Of a DNA stretch of 64,000 bases, positions 1-8,385 are shown in pieces; position 1 is the stretch's first letter, and every line of letters starts with the position of its first letter. The stretch lies in contig NZ_AQXW01000004.1 of NCBI RefSeq assembly GCF_000376825.1, positions 2,356,001-2,420,000 on the forward strand, written 5' to 3'. The position numbers and the translations under genes are program-made. The stretch is from Demetria terragena DSM 11295 (GTDB taxonomy: Bacteria > Actinomycetota > Actinomycetes > Actinomycetales > Dermatophilaceae). The notes beneath the pieces are model-generated. The model did no database searches. It saw only the letters and a list, made by a program, of their open reading frames with translations, and had not been told where the DNA came from.

Positions 1-1677
1 CAGCAACTTGCAGACGTTGGCGTCGACTGGGTGCAAATCGACGAGCCGAGTTTGGTCACCGACCTTGACGACGATGAACTGCAGGTAGTGCGAGCGACCT
101 ATGACGCGCTTGCCAGGTCGACGAGTCGTCCGGCGATTCTGCTCGCGACCTACTTCGGCTCGCTGGGCGGTGCCGCCTCGGCAGTCGCGGCGGTCGACGG
201 ACTGGCAGTGGACTTGGTCGCCGGCGAAGCGCCCGCGCGGGAAGCGCTGCGGGGCAAGCAGATTGTGGCCGGAGTCGTGGATGGTCGAAACATCTGGAGG
301 AACGATCTGGATGCGTCCCTCGCGACCCTGTCGTCGATCGTCGAGGCGGCAGACACGGTCGCGGTGTCGACCTCGTGCTCGCTCCTGCACGTGCCGTACT
401 CCCTCGAAGGAGAAGACGGCCTCGACGACGCGCTGCGTTCCTGGCTTGCCTTTGGCGCTGAGAAGACGGCAGAGGTCACGACTTTGGCTGCAGCACTGCA
501 GGATTCGGCATCAGTGAGTGCGCAGTTCCAAGCGTCTCGCGACGCGATTCAGGGGCGTCGAGAGGACCCGCGGCTCCAGCGGGAAGACGTCCGCGCACAA
601 CTGGCCGACGTGGATACGTCGGCGCGTACGCGGCGACCAGCCCAGGAACGCCGAGAGTTGCAGGCCGAGCGACTGAACCTTCCGCCGTTGCCGACAACCA
701 CGATCGGGTCCTACCCGCAGACCGCGGAGATCCGCTTGGCGCGGGGTGATTTGCGGAAGGGGCGCATTGACGAGGCCGAGTATGCGCGCCGCATGAGGGC
801 GGAGATCGACGCAGTGATCGACCTCCAGGAGCAACTCGGCCTGGACGTCTTGGTGCACGGTGAGCCGGAGCGCAACGACATGGTGCAGTACTTCGCCGAG
901 CTGCTCGACGGGTTCGCCGCCACCACCAATGGGTGGGTGCAGTCCTACGGCACCCGGTGCGTACGCCCCCCGATCCTGTTCGGCGACGTGGCCCGCCCCA
1001 AGCCCATGACCGTCGATTGGATCGGCTACGCCCAGTCGCGAACTGCCAAGCCGGTCAAGGGAATGCTCACCGGGCCGGTAACGATCCTGGCGTGGTCCTT
1101 TGTGCGCGATGATCAGCCTCTCGCGACCAGCGCAGACCAGGTCGCTCTCGCGATCCGTGCGGAAACGATCGACCTGGAATCCGGTGGGGCGGCCATCGTC
1201 CAGGTCGACGAGCCGGCCCTGCGCGAGCTCATGCCGCTGCGCAAAGCCGACCAACCTGCCTACCTGGAGTGGGCGGTGAACGCCTTCCGGCTAGCCACGA
1301 GCGGCGTCTCGGACGCGGTGCAGGTGCACACTCACCTGTGCTATTCCGAGTTCGGTGAGGTCATCGAGTCGATCGCGGCCCTCGATGCCGATGTCACATC
1401 CCTGGAAGCGGCGCGCTCCCGCATGGAGGTGCTCGATGACCTCAATGCGATCGGCTACGACCTCGGCGTGGGCCCGGGCGTCTATGACATCCACTCACCG
1501 CGGGTGCCTAGCGTCGAGGAGATCGCGACGTCGCTGCGCGCGGCCTTGGCGGCCGTACCTGCCGAGCGGTTGTGGGTCAATCCGGACTGCGGTCTCAAGA
1601 CGCGGGGCAACGCGGAAGTCGCCGAGTCGCTGCGCCACCTGGTCGAGGCGACCCGGCAGGTACGCCCGTCGTCTTGA
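1..1677 (+). CDS. metE: Cobalamin-independent methionine synthase, 3' part
   Basis: Transfers a methyl group from methyltetrahydropteroyl-polyglutamate to homocysteine, the last step of methionine synthesis, in the cytoplasm. The frame is open from base 1, so the 5' end lies outside the window; about 558 residues remain of a family of about 750. The C-terminal barrel begins near '[10 protein letters not shown]' and carries the zinc and homocysteine ligands: His and Cys in '[10 protein letters not shown]' and the late Cys in '[11 protein letters not shown]'. The protein ends normally. This B12-independent enzyme lies about 1.2 kb before a B12-controlled nrd operon, but a strong terminator separates them. 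No regulatory site of its own is visible because the promoter is outside. Confidence 0.95.
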   Translation, partial: QQLADVGVDWVQIDEPSLVTDLDDDELQVVRATYDALARSTSRPAILLATYFGSLGGAASAVAAVDGLAVDLVAGEAPAREALRGKQIVAGVVDGRNIWRNDLDASLATLSSIVEAADTVAVSTSCSLLHVPYSLEGEDGLDDALRSWLAFGAEKTAEVTTLAAALQDSASVSAQFQASRDAIQGRREDPRLQREDVRAQLADVDTSARTRRPAQERRELQAERLNLPPLPTTTIGSYPQTAEIRLARGDLRKGRIDEAEYARRMRAEIDAVIDLQEQLGLDVLVHGEPERNDMVQYFAELLDGFAATTNGWVQSYGTRCVRPPILFGDVARPKPMTVDWIGYAQSRTAKPVKGMLTGPVTILAWSFVRDDQPLATSADQVALAIRAETIDLESGGAAIVQVDEPALRELMPLRKADQPAYLEWAVNAFRLATSGVSDAVQVHTHLCYSEFGEVIESIAALDADVTSLEAARSRMEVLDDLNAIGYDLGVGPGVYDIHSPRVPSVEEIATSLRAALAAVPAERLWVNPDCGLKTRGNAEVAESLRHLVEATRQVRPSS

Positions 1678-1764
1678 ACTGCTCGTGCGGCCCCATGGCC
1701 GTGGCCGCGTGCGGGCACATAGGGTTGAAGAGCGACATGCTCGCATTACGACGAGAGGTGACGA

Positions 1765-2388
1765 ATGGCTGACTACACACTGCCCGAACTTCCCTACGAC
1801 TACGGTGCGCTCGCGCCGCACATCAGCGGCGAGATCATGGAGTTGCACCACTCCAAGCATCACGACACCTACGTCAAGGGCGCCAACACCGCCCTTGAGC
1901 AGATGGCGGAGATGCGTGACAAGGACGAGTTGACGAAGGTCAACCTGCTGGAAAAGAACCTTGCGTTCAACCTGGCCGGTCACGTGAACCACTCGGTCTT
2001 CTGGCCGAACATGTCTCCGGACGGCGGCGACAAGCCCGACGGTGAATTGCAGCAGGCGATCGACGACCAGTTTGGGTCGTTCGATGCTTTCCGCGCTCAC
2101 TTCACGGCAAGCGCGCTGGGTATCCAGGGCTCCGGCTGGTCGATTCTGGCTTGGGACTCTATTGGTCAGAAGTTGCTGATCTGTCAGCTCTATGACCACC
2201 AGGGGAACCTGCCGGTCGGACTGACCCCGCTGTTGATGCTCGACATGTGGGAGCACGCGTTCTACCTGCAGTACCGCAACGTCAAGCCGGACTACGTCAA
2301 GGCGTGGTGGAACATCGTCAACTGGGCCGATGTCATCGAGCGGTTTACCCGTGCGCGGGAAGCCACCTCGGGCCTCATCACCCCGTAA
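1765..2388 (+). CDS. sodA: Superoxide dismutase, Fe/Mn family
   Basis: Disproportionates superoxide to hydrogen peroxide and oxygen. The 207-residue length is normal for the family. The N-terminal helical hairpin has the metal His in '[12 protein letters not shown]' and the second in 'HVNHSVFW'; the C-terminal domain has the metal Asp and His in '[11 protein letters not shown]' and the conserved '[10 protein letters not shown]'. The start ATG is preceded by a GAGAGGTG-like ribosome site. Metal choice between Mn and Fe cannot be settled by eye, although 'YDHQ' resembles the actinobacterial Mn-type or cambialistic enzymes. The nearby Nramp importer gene makes Mn plausible. A perfect hairpin closes the gene, so it is probably monocistronic. 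Confidence 0.95.
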   Translation: MADYTLPELPYDYGALAPHISGEIMELHHSKHHDTYVKGANTALEQMAEMRDKDELTKVNLLEKNLAFNLAGHVNHSVFWPNMSPDGGDKPDGELQQAIDDQFGSFDAFRAHFTASALGIQGSGWSILAWDSIGQKLLICQLYDHQGNLPVGLTPLLMLDMWEHAFYLQYRNVKPDYVKAWWNIVNWADVIERFTRAREATSGLITP

Positions 2389-2396
2389 ATCACGAC

Positions 2397-2440
2397 CCAA
2401 ACGTGGGGTGCGCAGACTGATCTGCGCACCCCACGTTTGG
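2397..2440 (+). terminator. Perfect 20-bp hairpin after sodA
   Basis: Arms 2397-2416 and 2421-2440 are exact reverse complements around a CTGA loop, beginning 8 bases after the sodA stop. There is no U-run, as is common for high-G+C terminators. It insulates sodA from the riboswitch leader that follows. Confidence 0.85.
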
Positions 2441-2512
2441 CTGTCCGCCGCGAGATGATCGCTGCCCACGAGTTACCGGAGCGCCGAGGTTGCGCGCCGA
2501 TGCGATCACGAC

Positions 2513-2716
2513 ATATGGTGTCCGAGTTGCTGGTTCAACCCCATATCTTCCGATCTGGGGTTGTCGTAAGAGGGAACCTGGTGTAAGTCCAGGACTGCCC
2601 CGCAGCGGTAAGTGGGAACGACCGTCGTCATGTGATCACTGGGTTTGATGCCCGGGAAGAGGCGGCTAGTAGGTGAGCGCAACGCTCGCGCCCACGAGTC
2701 CGAAGACCTGCCAGCA
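2513..2716 (+). promoter_or_regulatory. Cobalamin (adenosylcobalamin) riboswitch
   Basis: The conserved core is readable in order: a GGGAACCTGGTG block, 'AAGTCCAGGACTGCCCCGCA', GCGGTAAGTGGGAA, the CACTGGG block, CCCGGGAAGAGGCGG, and the closing 'GAGTCCGAAGACCTGCC'. These are hallmarks of the B12 riboswitch, and the order and spacing fit. It sits in the 5' leader of nrdA. In Streptomyces a B12 riboswitch is known to shut off the class I nrdABS operon when B12 permits use of the B12-dependent class II reductase; the same logic is inferred here. The exact ends are approximate. Confidence 0.93.
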
Positions 2717-2756
2717 AGCACCGCCCCGCCGGGGTGGTGTGTCTGTGGGCCGCGCG

Positions 2757-2808
2757 GGACGGTCGATGGGCGGAGCAGTTGCTGCCGTGGCTTCTCCGTC
2801 TGCCGTCC
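2757..2808 (+). promoter_or_regulatory. Candidate riboswitch expression platform hairpin
   Basis: GGACGG at 2757-2762 can pair with CCGTCC at 2803-2808, and GGCGGAG at 2769-2775 with CTCCGTC at 2794-2800 (one G-U), making a long interrupted stem between the aptamer and the nrdA ATG. It could be the terminator or the attenuating stem that the aptamer controls. This is inference from pairing only. Confidence 0.5.
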
Positions 2809-2855
2809 TTGCCTGGCCCGTGGGCCCGAAGTACCTCGAGGGAAGGACGACCCGG

Positions 2856-5534
2856 ATGGCCTCAATCCACGTCACCAAGCGCGATGGCTCGCGCGAGCCG
2901 TATAACGCCGACCGTATTAACCGCGCTATCGAGAAGGCTGCCGTCGGTCTTCCGGACCAGATGTCGATGACGATGCAGGTCGCCTCAGAGTTGGAGATCA
3001 CGCTCTTCGACGGCATCACCACCGAACAGTTGGACGAGGCCGCGATCCAGGTTGCCGTCCAGAACGTCAAGGACGACCCGGACTTCGACGTCATCGCCTC
3101 CCGGCTGCTCCTCAAGACGATTTACAAGAAGGTGCTCGGCGACTTCGAGACTCACACCGAACTAGCCCTGCTGCACCAGGCCCGCTTCCCGGGATACATC
3201 CGCGAAGCCGTGGAAGACGGACTGTTTGATCCGCGCCTCGCGTCGGCATTCAACCTCGAAGAGTTGGCCGCTGAGCTCAACCATCACCACGACGAGGCGC
3301 TGCGCTACATCGGCATCATCACCCTGCGGAACCGCTACATGGCTACCGGCCCAGCCGGACGACCGCTTGAGGTGCCCGCCTACTTCTGGATGCGCGTCGC
3401 GATGGGCCTCTCGGTCAACGAGAAAGAGCCCACGCAGGCCGCCGTCCGCTTCTACCGCAAGATGTCCAGCCTCGACTACCTTGCTGCCGGTTCAACCCTC
3501 GTCAACGCGGGCACCATCTCGCCCCAGCTCTCGAACTGCTTTGTCATGCAGATGGACGACGACATCGAGCACATCGCGACGTCGATGCGCGATGTCATGT
3601 GGCTGACAAAAGGCACTGGCGGCATTGGTCTTTCGGTCACCAAGCTGCGCTCTGAGGGTTCGCCGATCCGGAGCAACAACACCAGCTCTACGGGTCCAAT
3701 CCCGTTCATGCACACAATCGACTCGATCCTGCGTGCGGTCTCCCGCGGGGGCAAGAAGTTCGGCGCCTTGTGTTTCTACATGGAGAACTGGCACCTGGAC
3801 TTCCCGCAGTTCCTCGACCTGCGGCAGAACGCCGGCGATCCCTACCGGCGGACGCGTACCGCCAACACCGCGGTCTGGATCTCTGACGAGTTCATGAAGC
3901 GCGTCGACAGCGACGACGCCTGGTATCTCTTCGACCCGCTGGAAACTCCCGACCTGGTCGAGCTCGTCGGCGATGAGTTCTCTGCGCGTTACGCCGAGTA
4001 TGTGGCACTCGCCGAGGCCGGCAAGATGCGCAAGTTCAAGAAGATCCGCGCTCGCGAGCAGATGACGGCCATCCTGGTGTCGCTGCAGACCACCTCGCAC
4101 CCCTGGCTGACGTGGAAGGACTCGATCAACCTCCGCGCGCTCAACAACAACACCGGCACGATCCACCTGTCCAACCTGTGCACCGAGATCACGCTGCCGC
4201 AGGACCGCGACAATACGGCCGTCTGCAACCTGGCCTCGATCAACCTGTCGCGCCACCTTGTGGACGGCGAATGGGATTGGGACCGGCTGGCTGAGAGTGC
4301 CCGCCTTGCAGTGCGCCAGCTCGACAACCTCATCGACATCACCCGCTCGTCGGTGCCGCAGTCGGAGCACTCCAACGAGCAGAACCGTGCCATCGGCCTG
4401 GGAGTCATGGGCTTCACCGATGTCTGCGAGCGGTTGGGCCTGCCCTACGCCAGCGAGCAGGCGTACGAACTCATCGACCAACTGGTCGAGTTCGTCAGCT
4501 GGCACGCGATCGATGAGTCCGCAGACCTGGCTCAGGTGCGCGGTGCGTACCCGAACTTCGAGGGTTCTGGCTGGTCCCGCGGCATGGTGCCGTTCGACAC
4601 GATCGCCATCCAGGAGCAGCGCCGCGGCGTTCCGGTCAATGTCGACCGCACGACCCGGATGGACTGGGATGTGTTGCGGGAGAAGGTTTCTCACGGTGTT
4701 CGCAACGCCACGCTCATGGCAATCGCGCCGACCGCCTCCATCGGTCTGGTGGCTGGTACGACCCCGGGTCTGGACCCGCAGTTCTCCCAGCTCTTCAGCC
4801 GTGCGACCTCGTCGGGCAAGTTCCTTGAGGTCAACCGCAACCTGGTGAAGGCGCTGCAGGAGCGTGGCCTGTGGGAGTCCGTACGCGGGGAGCTGCTGCA
4901 GTCGCAGGGTGACCTCTCCAACGTGCCCGACATCCCCGCGGACCTGCTCGAGGTCTACCGGACCTCCTTCCAGCAGCCAGCGGATGCCTACCTTGAGGTC
5001 GCGGCGCGGGCGCAGAAGTGGATCGACCAGGCCATTAGCCGCAACCTCTACCTGGAGACCCGCGACATCGGTGAGATGACCCGGATCTACAGCGAGGCGT
5101 GGCGCAAGGGTGTGAAGACGACCTACTACCTGCACATGAAGCCGCGGCACACCGCCGAGCAGTCGACGGTGGCGGTCAACAAGTCCAAGAGCTCTGGCCG
5201 CTCCGGGGGTGGCTTCGGATTCGCGCGCAAGCGGGCCGAGGTTCCCGCCGTCGCCGCGCCAGCAGTTGCTGCTGTTCCGGCTCCGCCCGTGGAGGCACCG
5301 GTCGTGGAGGCACCGTCGGCGCCAGTGGTGGCCGAGCCGGTCGCACCAGCGGCCCCGGTGATCGAGCAGCCCGTTGCACCTGCGCCTGTGGTGCAGCAGC
5401 CAACGGCTCCGGCACCAACGCCCGTTGCCGAGACCCAGCCCGTCCGCCAGGAGGTCGAGGTCGTCCAGGACGACGACGTCCTGGTCTGCCCCACTGATCC
5501 ACAAGAACTCTTGAATTGCGAGGCCTGCCAGTGA
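2856..5534 (+). CDS. nrdA: Class I ribonucleotide reductase, large (alpha) subunit
   Basis: Reduces ribonucleoside diphosphates to deoxy forms, using a radical supplied by NrdB. The chosen ATG follows GAGGGAAGGACG; the frame also opens further upstream, but that part lies in the riboswitch leader. About 892 residues. In order: an N-terminal ATP cone ('IHVTKRDGSREPYN'), the first active Cys in 'SPQLSNCF', the catalytic 'NLCTEI', the second redox Cys in 'VCNLASINLS', and the Tyr-Tyr of the radical path in 'KTTYYLHM'. The end is odd: an Ala-Pro-Val-rich linker at about residues 795-860, then an acidic stretch and the terminal shuttle cysteines C888 and C891 in 'NCEACQ'. It overlaps nrdB by 4 nt (GTGA). 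Confidence 0.96.
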   Translation: MASIHVTKRDGSREPYNADRINRAIEKAAVGLPDQMSMTMQVASELEITLFDGITTEQLDEAAIQVAVQNVKDDPDFDVIASRLLLKTIYKKVLGDFETHTELALLHQARFPGYIREAVEDGLFDPRLASAFNLEELAAELNHHHDEALRYIGIITLRNRYMATGPAGRPLEVPAYFWMRVAMGLSVNEKEPTQAAVRFYRKMSSLDYLAAGSTLVNAGTISPQLSNCFVMQMDDDIEHIATSMRDVMWLTKGTGGIGLSVTKLRSEGSPIRSNNTSSTGPIPFMHTIDSILRAVSRGGKKFGALCFYMENWHLDFPQFLDLRQNAGDPYRRTRTANTAVWISDEFMKRVDSDDAWYLFDPLETPDLVELVGDEFSARYAEYVALAEAGKMRKFKKIRAREQMTAILVSLQTTSHPWLTWKDSINLRALNNNTGTIHLSNLCTEITLPQDRDNTAVCNLASINLSRHLVDGEWDWDRLAESARLAVRQLDNLIDITRSSVPQSEHSNEQNRAIGLGVMGFTDVCERLGLPYASEQAYELIDQLVEFVSWHAIDESADLAQVRGAYPNFEGSGWSRGMVPFDTIAIQEQRRGVPVNVDRTTRMDWDVLREKVSHGVRNATLMAIAPTASIGLVAGTTPGLDPQFSQLFSRATSSGKFLEVNRNLVKALQERGLWESVRGELLQSQGDLSNVPDIPADLLEVYRTSFQQPADAYLEVAARAQKWIDQAISRNLYLETRDIGEMTRIYSEAWRKGVKTTYYLHMKPRHTAEQSTVAVNKSKSSGRSGGGFGFARKRAEVPAVAAPAVAAVPAPPVEAPVVEAPSAPVVAEPVAPAAPVIEQPVAPAPVVQQPTAPAPTPVAETQPVRQEVEVVQDDDVLVCPTDPQELLNCEACQ

Positions 5535-6541
5535 CCGCCGTATCTGCCACGCACAACACCCAGATTCTGGGAACCGGGATTAGCGAAGGCTTGCTGCTCA
5601 AGCCGATTCGGTACGACTGGGCCTACGAGCTCTACAACCAGGCGGTCGCCAACACATGGTTCCCGCACGAGGTTCAGTTGGGTGAGGACCTGGCCGACTT
5701 CGAGCGTATGACCGACGAGGAGCGCCATGCCGTCACCTTCCTGATGAGCTACTTCAACCCCAATGAGTTGCTCGTCAACAAGGCGCTTGCGTTCGGGGTC
5801 TACCCCTACATCAACGCACCCGAGGCACACCTGTACCTCGCGAAGCAGATGTGGGAGGAAGCCAACCACTGCGTCGCGTTCGAATATGTCCTGGAGACCT
5901 TCCCGATCAACCGCGCCGAGGCGTATGACGCGCACGTCACCGTGCCGTCGATGGCGGCCAAGGAAGAGTTCGAGGTCCGCTTCATCCAGCGGATGTCGGA
6001 GCAGACCCTCGACATCAACACCACCGAAGGCAAGCAGGACTTTGTCCGAAACCTGGTGGCGTACAACGTGATTCTGGAAGGGATCTGGTTCTACAGCGGG
6101 TTCATGGTCGCGTTGTCGTTCCGCCAGCGGAACCTCCTTCGTAACTTCGGTTCGTTGATTGACTGGATCGTGCGCGATGAGTCTCTGCACCTGAAGTTTG
6201 GGATGAACCTCATCCTGACGGTGCTCGAAGAGAACCCGGACCTGCAGACCGAGGAGTTTGCGGCCGAGATTCGCCAGATGATCTTGGACGGGGTGGTGAT
6301 GGAAGAGCGTTACAACCACGACCTGCTGCCCAACGGCATCCTGGGGTTGAACGCGGACTACATCAACACCTATGTGAAGTACCTCGCCGACCGTCGGCTT
6401 GAGGAACTGGGATTCGAGCCGGAGTTCAACGTCAGCAACCCCGCGAAGTGGATGGCCACGGCCAATGACACCTTGCAGTTGGTGAACTTCTTCGAGGCCA
6501 TCAACACCTCCTACGAGGTGGATGCCAAGGCCGGCTCATAG
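5531..6541 (+). CDS. nrdB: Ribonucleotide reductase small (beta) subunit, class Ic-like (Phe at radical site)
   Basis: Holds the dimetal cofactor that starts radical chemistry for NrdA. The GTG start overlaps the nrdA stop, giving 336 residues. Aligning by spacing to classical R2 proteins, the metal ligands are E79, E110, H113, E183, E217 and H220. The residue four after H113, normally the radical Tyr, is F117 ('NHCVAF'), and the first ligand is Glu rather than Asp. All spacings equal those I recall for Chlamydia R2c with an offset of 10. This is the class Ic signature, whose cofactor is Mn(IV)/Fe(III) without a Tyr radical. An Nramp importer gene follows after 2 nt. It could still use another cofactor; the Phe itself is certain from the sequence. 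Confidence 0.95.
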   Translation: MTAVSATHNTQILGTGISEGLLLKPIRYDWAYELYNQAVANTWFPHEVQLGEDLADFERMTDEERHAVTFLMSYFNPNELLVNKALAFGVYPYINAPEAHLYLAKQMWEEANHCVAFEYVLETFPINRAEAYDAHVTVPSMAAKEEFEVRFIQRMSEQTLDINTTEGKQDFVRNLVAYNVILEGIWFYSGFMVALSFRQRNLLRNFGSLIDWIVRDESLHLKFGMNLILTVLEENPDLQTEEFAAEIRQMILDGVVMEERYNHDLLPNGILGLNADYINTYVKYLADRRLEELGFEPEFNVSNPAKWMATANDTLQLVNFFEAINTSYEVDAKAGS

Positions 6542-6543
6542 TC

Positions 6544-7809
6544 ATGAGTTCATCCACCCCGGCCGGGCGGGCGACGATTGCCCCGCCCGGCCGAGGTGAA
6601 CCCGAGGCGCGTCGTTCTCGAGGGCTGCTTGCTATCGGCCCAGCTTTTGTGGCGGCGGTTGCCTACGTCGACCCGGGAAACATCGCGACGAACACCGCGG
6701 CTGGGGCGACGTACGGCTTTCTCTTGCTGTGGGTCGTGGTCTTGGCGACCTTGATGGCGGGCCCGGTGCAATACCTCTCCGCAAAACTCGGTCTGGTGAC
6801 AGGGAAGTCGCTCCCGGCGTATGTCGCCGGGCGAGTGTCTCGGCGAGCCCGGATTGCCTATTGGATGCAGGCCGAAGCGGTCGCCATCGCGACTGACATC
6901 GCCGAGATCATAGGCGCGGCGCTCGCGATGCACCTGCTCTTTGGGATGCCGCTCGTTCCCGCGGGCCTGATCGCGGGCGCGATCGGCATGCTGCTTCTGG
7001 CGGCCCGGGACCGGCTTGGTCGCCGGTTCCTGGAGTCGATGTGTCTGGTGTCGCTCTTCGTCATCGGAGCGGGATTTGTGGTCGGTGTGCTCACCAGCCC
7101 ACCCGGGCTGGATGACCTGGCGGGCGGCCTGGTCCCCGCGCTGGGCGGCGCCGAAACCGTCCTCCTTGCAGCGGGCATTGTGGGCGCGACGGTGATGCCG
7201 CACGCGGTCTACCTGCACTCGTCTTTGACGGCTGAGCGGCCCGTTGATCGGGGTCACCTGATGCAGCGCCTCCGGTGGACGCGGATGGATGTCGGCACCG
7301 CGATGATTCTCGCCGGAGGTATCAACGTCTCGATGCTGGTGCTTGGTGCCACGGCATTGCGTGGCGTCCCCGACGACTCCTTCGGCGCCGCCGCGGCCGC
7401 ACTCACCGAGCGGGTGGGCGACGGCGCTGGCACGGCGTTCTTGGTCGCGCTTCTGGTGTCGGGCGTGTCGTCGACAGCGGTGGGTACGCACGCCGGCGCC
7501 GCCATCATGGCGGGGCTTTTGCACCGGCAAGTGTCGCCGCTGGTGCGTCGCGCGGTCACCCTCGTCCCCGCGCTCGTCCTTTTGGCCTCGGGCCTGGAAC
7601 CCGTCACCGTCCTGGTGCTCTCACAGGTCGCGCTCGCGCTCGGTCTACCGTTCGCGCTGATCCCGTTGCTGCGGGCGACGTGCGACGCGAAGCTCATGGG
7701 ACCCTGGCGTAATCATCGGGCGCTCACGGCAGTTGCTGTCGCCATCGTCGCCATCGTCGTCGTGATCGACTTGGTGCTTGTCGGATTGGTGGTGACCGGA
7801 CGTGGTTGA
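6544..7809 (+). CDS. mntH: Nramp-family Mn2+/Fe2+ importer
   Basis: Proton-coupled divalent metal importer of the inner membrane, 421 residues with about eleven hydrophobic segments. The metal-binding TM1 motif 'DPGNIATN' is at D43-N50, and the TM6 motif with Met-Pro-His is at 218-220 ('MPHAVYLHSS'). The N-terminal 25 residues are polar and Pro-Arg-rich, hence cytoplasmic. The ATG lies 2 nt after nrdB, so it is almost surely cotranscribed with the riboswitch-controlled nrdAB. This fits supply of Mn or Fe to the reductase. The next gene overlaps its end by 8 nt. Family assignment is firm; preference for Mn is inferred. Confidence 0.93.
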   Translation: MSSSTPAGRATIAPPGRGEPEARRSRGLLAIGPAFVAAVAYVDPGNIATNTAAGATYGFLLLWVVVLATLMAGPVQYLSAKLGLVTGKSLPAYVAGRVSRRARIAYWMQAEAVAIATDIAEIIGAALAMHLLFGMPLVPAGLIAGAIGMLLLAARDRLGRRFLESMCLVSLFVIGAGFVVGVLTSPPGLDDLAGGLVPALGGAETVLLAAGIVGATVMPHAVYLHSSLTAERPVDRGHLMQRLRWTRMDVGTAMILAGGINVSMLVLGATALRGVPDDSFGAAAAALTERVGDGAGTAFLVALLVSGVSSTAVGTHAGAAIMAGLLHRQVSPLVRRAVTLVPALVLLASGLEPVTVLVLSQVALALGLPFALIPLLRATCDAKLMGPWRNHRALTAVAVAIVAIVVVIDLVLVGLVVTGRG

Positions 7810-8302
7810 TGAATCGACTGCTACTCCGAGCGGAACTCGGCTCACGCTCGCCTACATCATGAGTGCCAGTGACACCAACCTGATGGGGACGGTGCACGGC
7901 GGCAACGTGATGAAACTGGTCGACGATGCGGCAGGGACGGTCGCGGCGCGGTACTCCGGTGGCCCCGCCGTCACGGCGTCGATGGACGAGATGTTGTTCT
8001 TGGCGCCAGTCCGGGTCGGTGACGTCCTGACAGTGAACGCGCAGGTGAACTGGGCTGGGCGGACCTCGGTCGAAGTGGGCGCCCGGGTGGAAACCACCCG
8101 GTGGGACCAGTTGAGCGAGCCGATCCATGTGGCCACGGCTTATCTGGTCATGGTCGCGGTGGATCAGGAGGGGGTTCCCCGGACAGTGCCGTCGCTGAAC
8201 CCCGTCAGCGACGAGGATCGGCGACGCCTGCGGGAGGCCGAGATTCGGCGTACGCACCGCCTCGCCAGACGCGCCGCCATCAAAGAATCGCGCAACGCGT
8301 GA
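7802..8302 (+). CDS. Acyl-CoA thioesterase, hot-dog fold (YciA/ACOT type)
   Basis: Hydrolyses acyl-CoA thioesters in the cytoplasm; the substrate chain length is unknown. The 166-residue protein has one hot-dog domain with the family's 'NLMGTVHGGNVMKLVDD' helix region and the following 'FLAPVRVGDVL' strand. It starts at GTG inside the end of mntH, so it is the last gene of the nrdAB-mntH operon. Nothing links a thioesterase to dNTP or metal metabolism, so its presence may simply be shared transcription. The C-terminal 30 residues are Arg-rich. Confidence 0.88.
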   Translation: MVDESTATPSGTRLTLAYIMSASDTNLMGTVHGGNVMKLVDDAAGTVAARYSGGPAVTASMDEMLFLAPVRVGDVLTVNAQVNWAGRTSVEVGARVETTRWDQLSEPIHVATAYLVMVAVDQEGVPRTVPSLNPVSDEDRRRLREAEIRRTHRLARRAAIKESRNA

Positions 8303-8343
8303 GGCGCCTGGACACTCGCGGCTGATGTCGGTCAGTGGGCGTA

Positions 8344-8372
8344 GATTGCCCGTGGCTATTTTCCAGGCAATC
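8344..8372. promoter_or_regulatory. Inverted repeat before the SulP gene
   Basis: GATTGCC (8344-8350) and GGCAATC (8366-8372) are exact complements 15 bases apart, 14 bases before the GTG start of the SulP gene. It may be an operator or a short hairpin; nothing else identifies it. Confidence 0.3.
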
Positions 8373-8385
8373 CCACGGAGCTTGA

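Noticed and set aside
2673-2855. N-terminal extension of nrdA by 61 codons
   Set aside because: It overlaps the end of the riboswitch and its expression platform and has no family similarity; ATG 2856 has a good ribosome site.
3492-5504. 670-codon minus-strand ORF
   Set aside because: Antisense of nrdA, which is certain.
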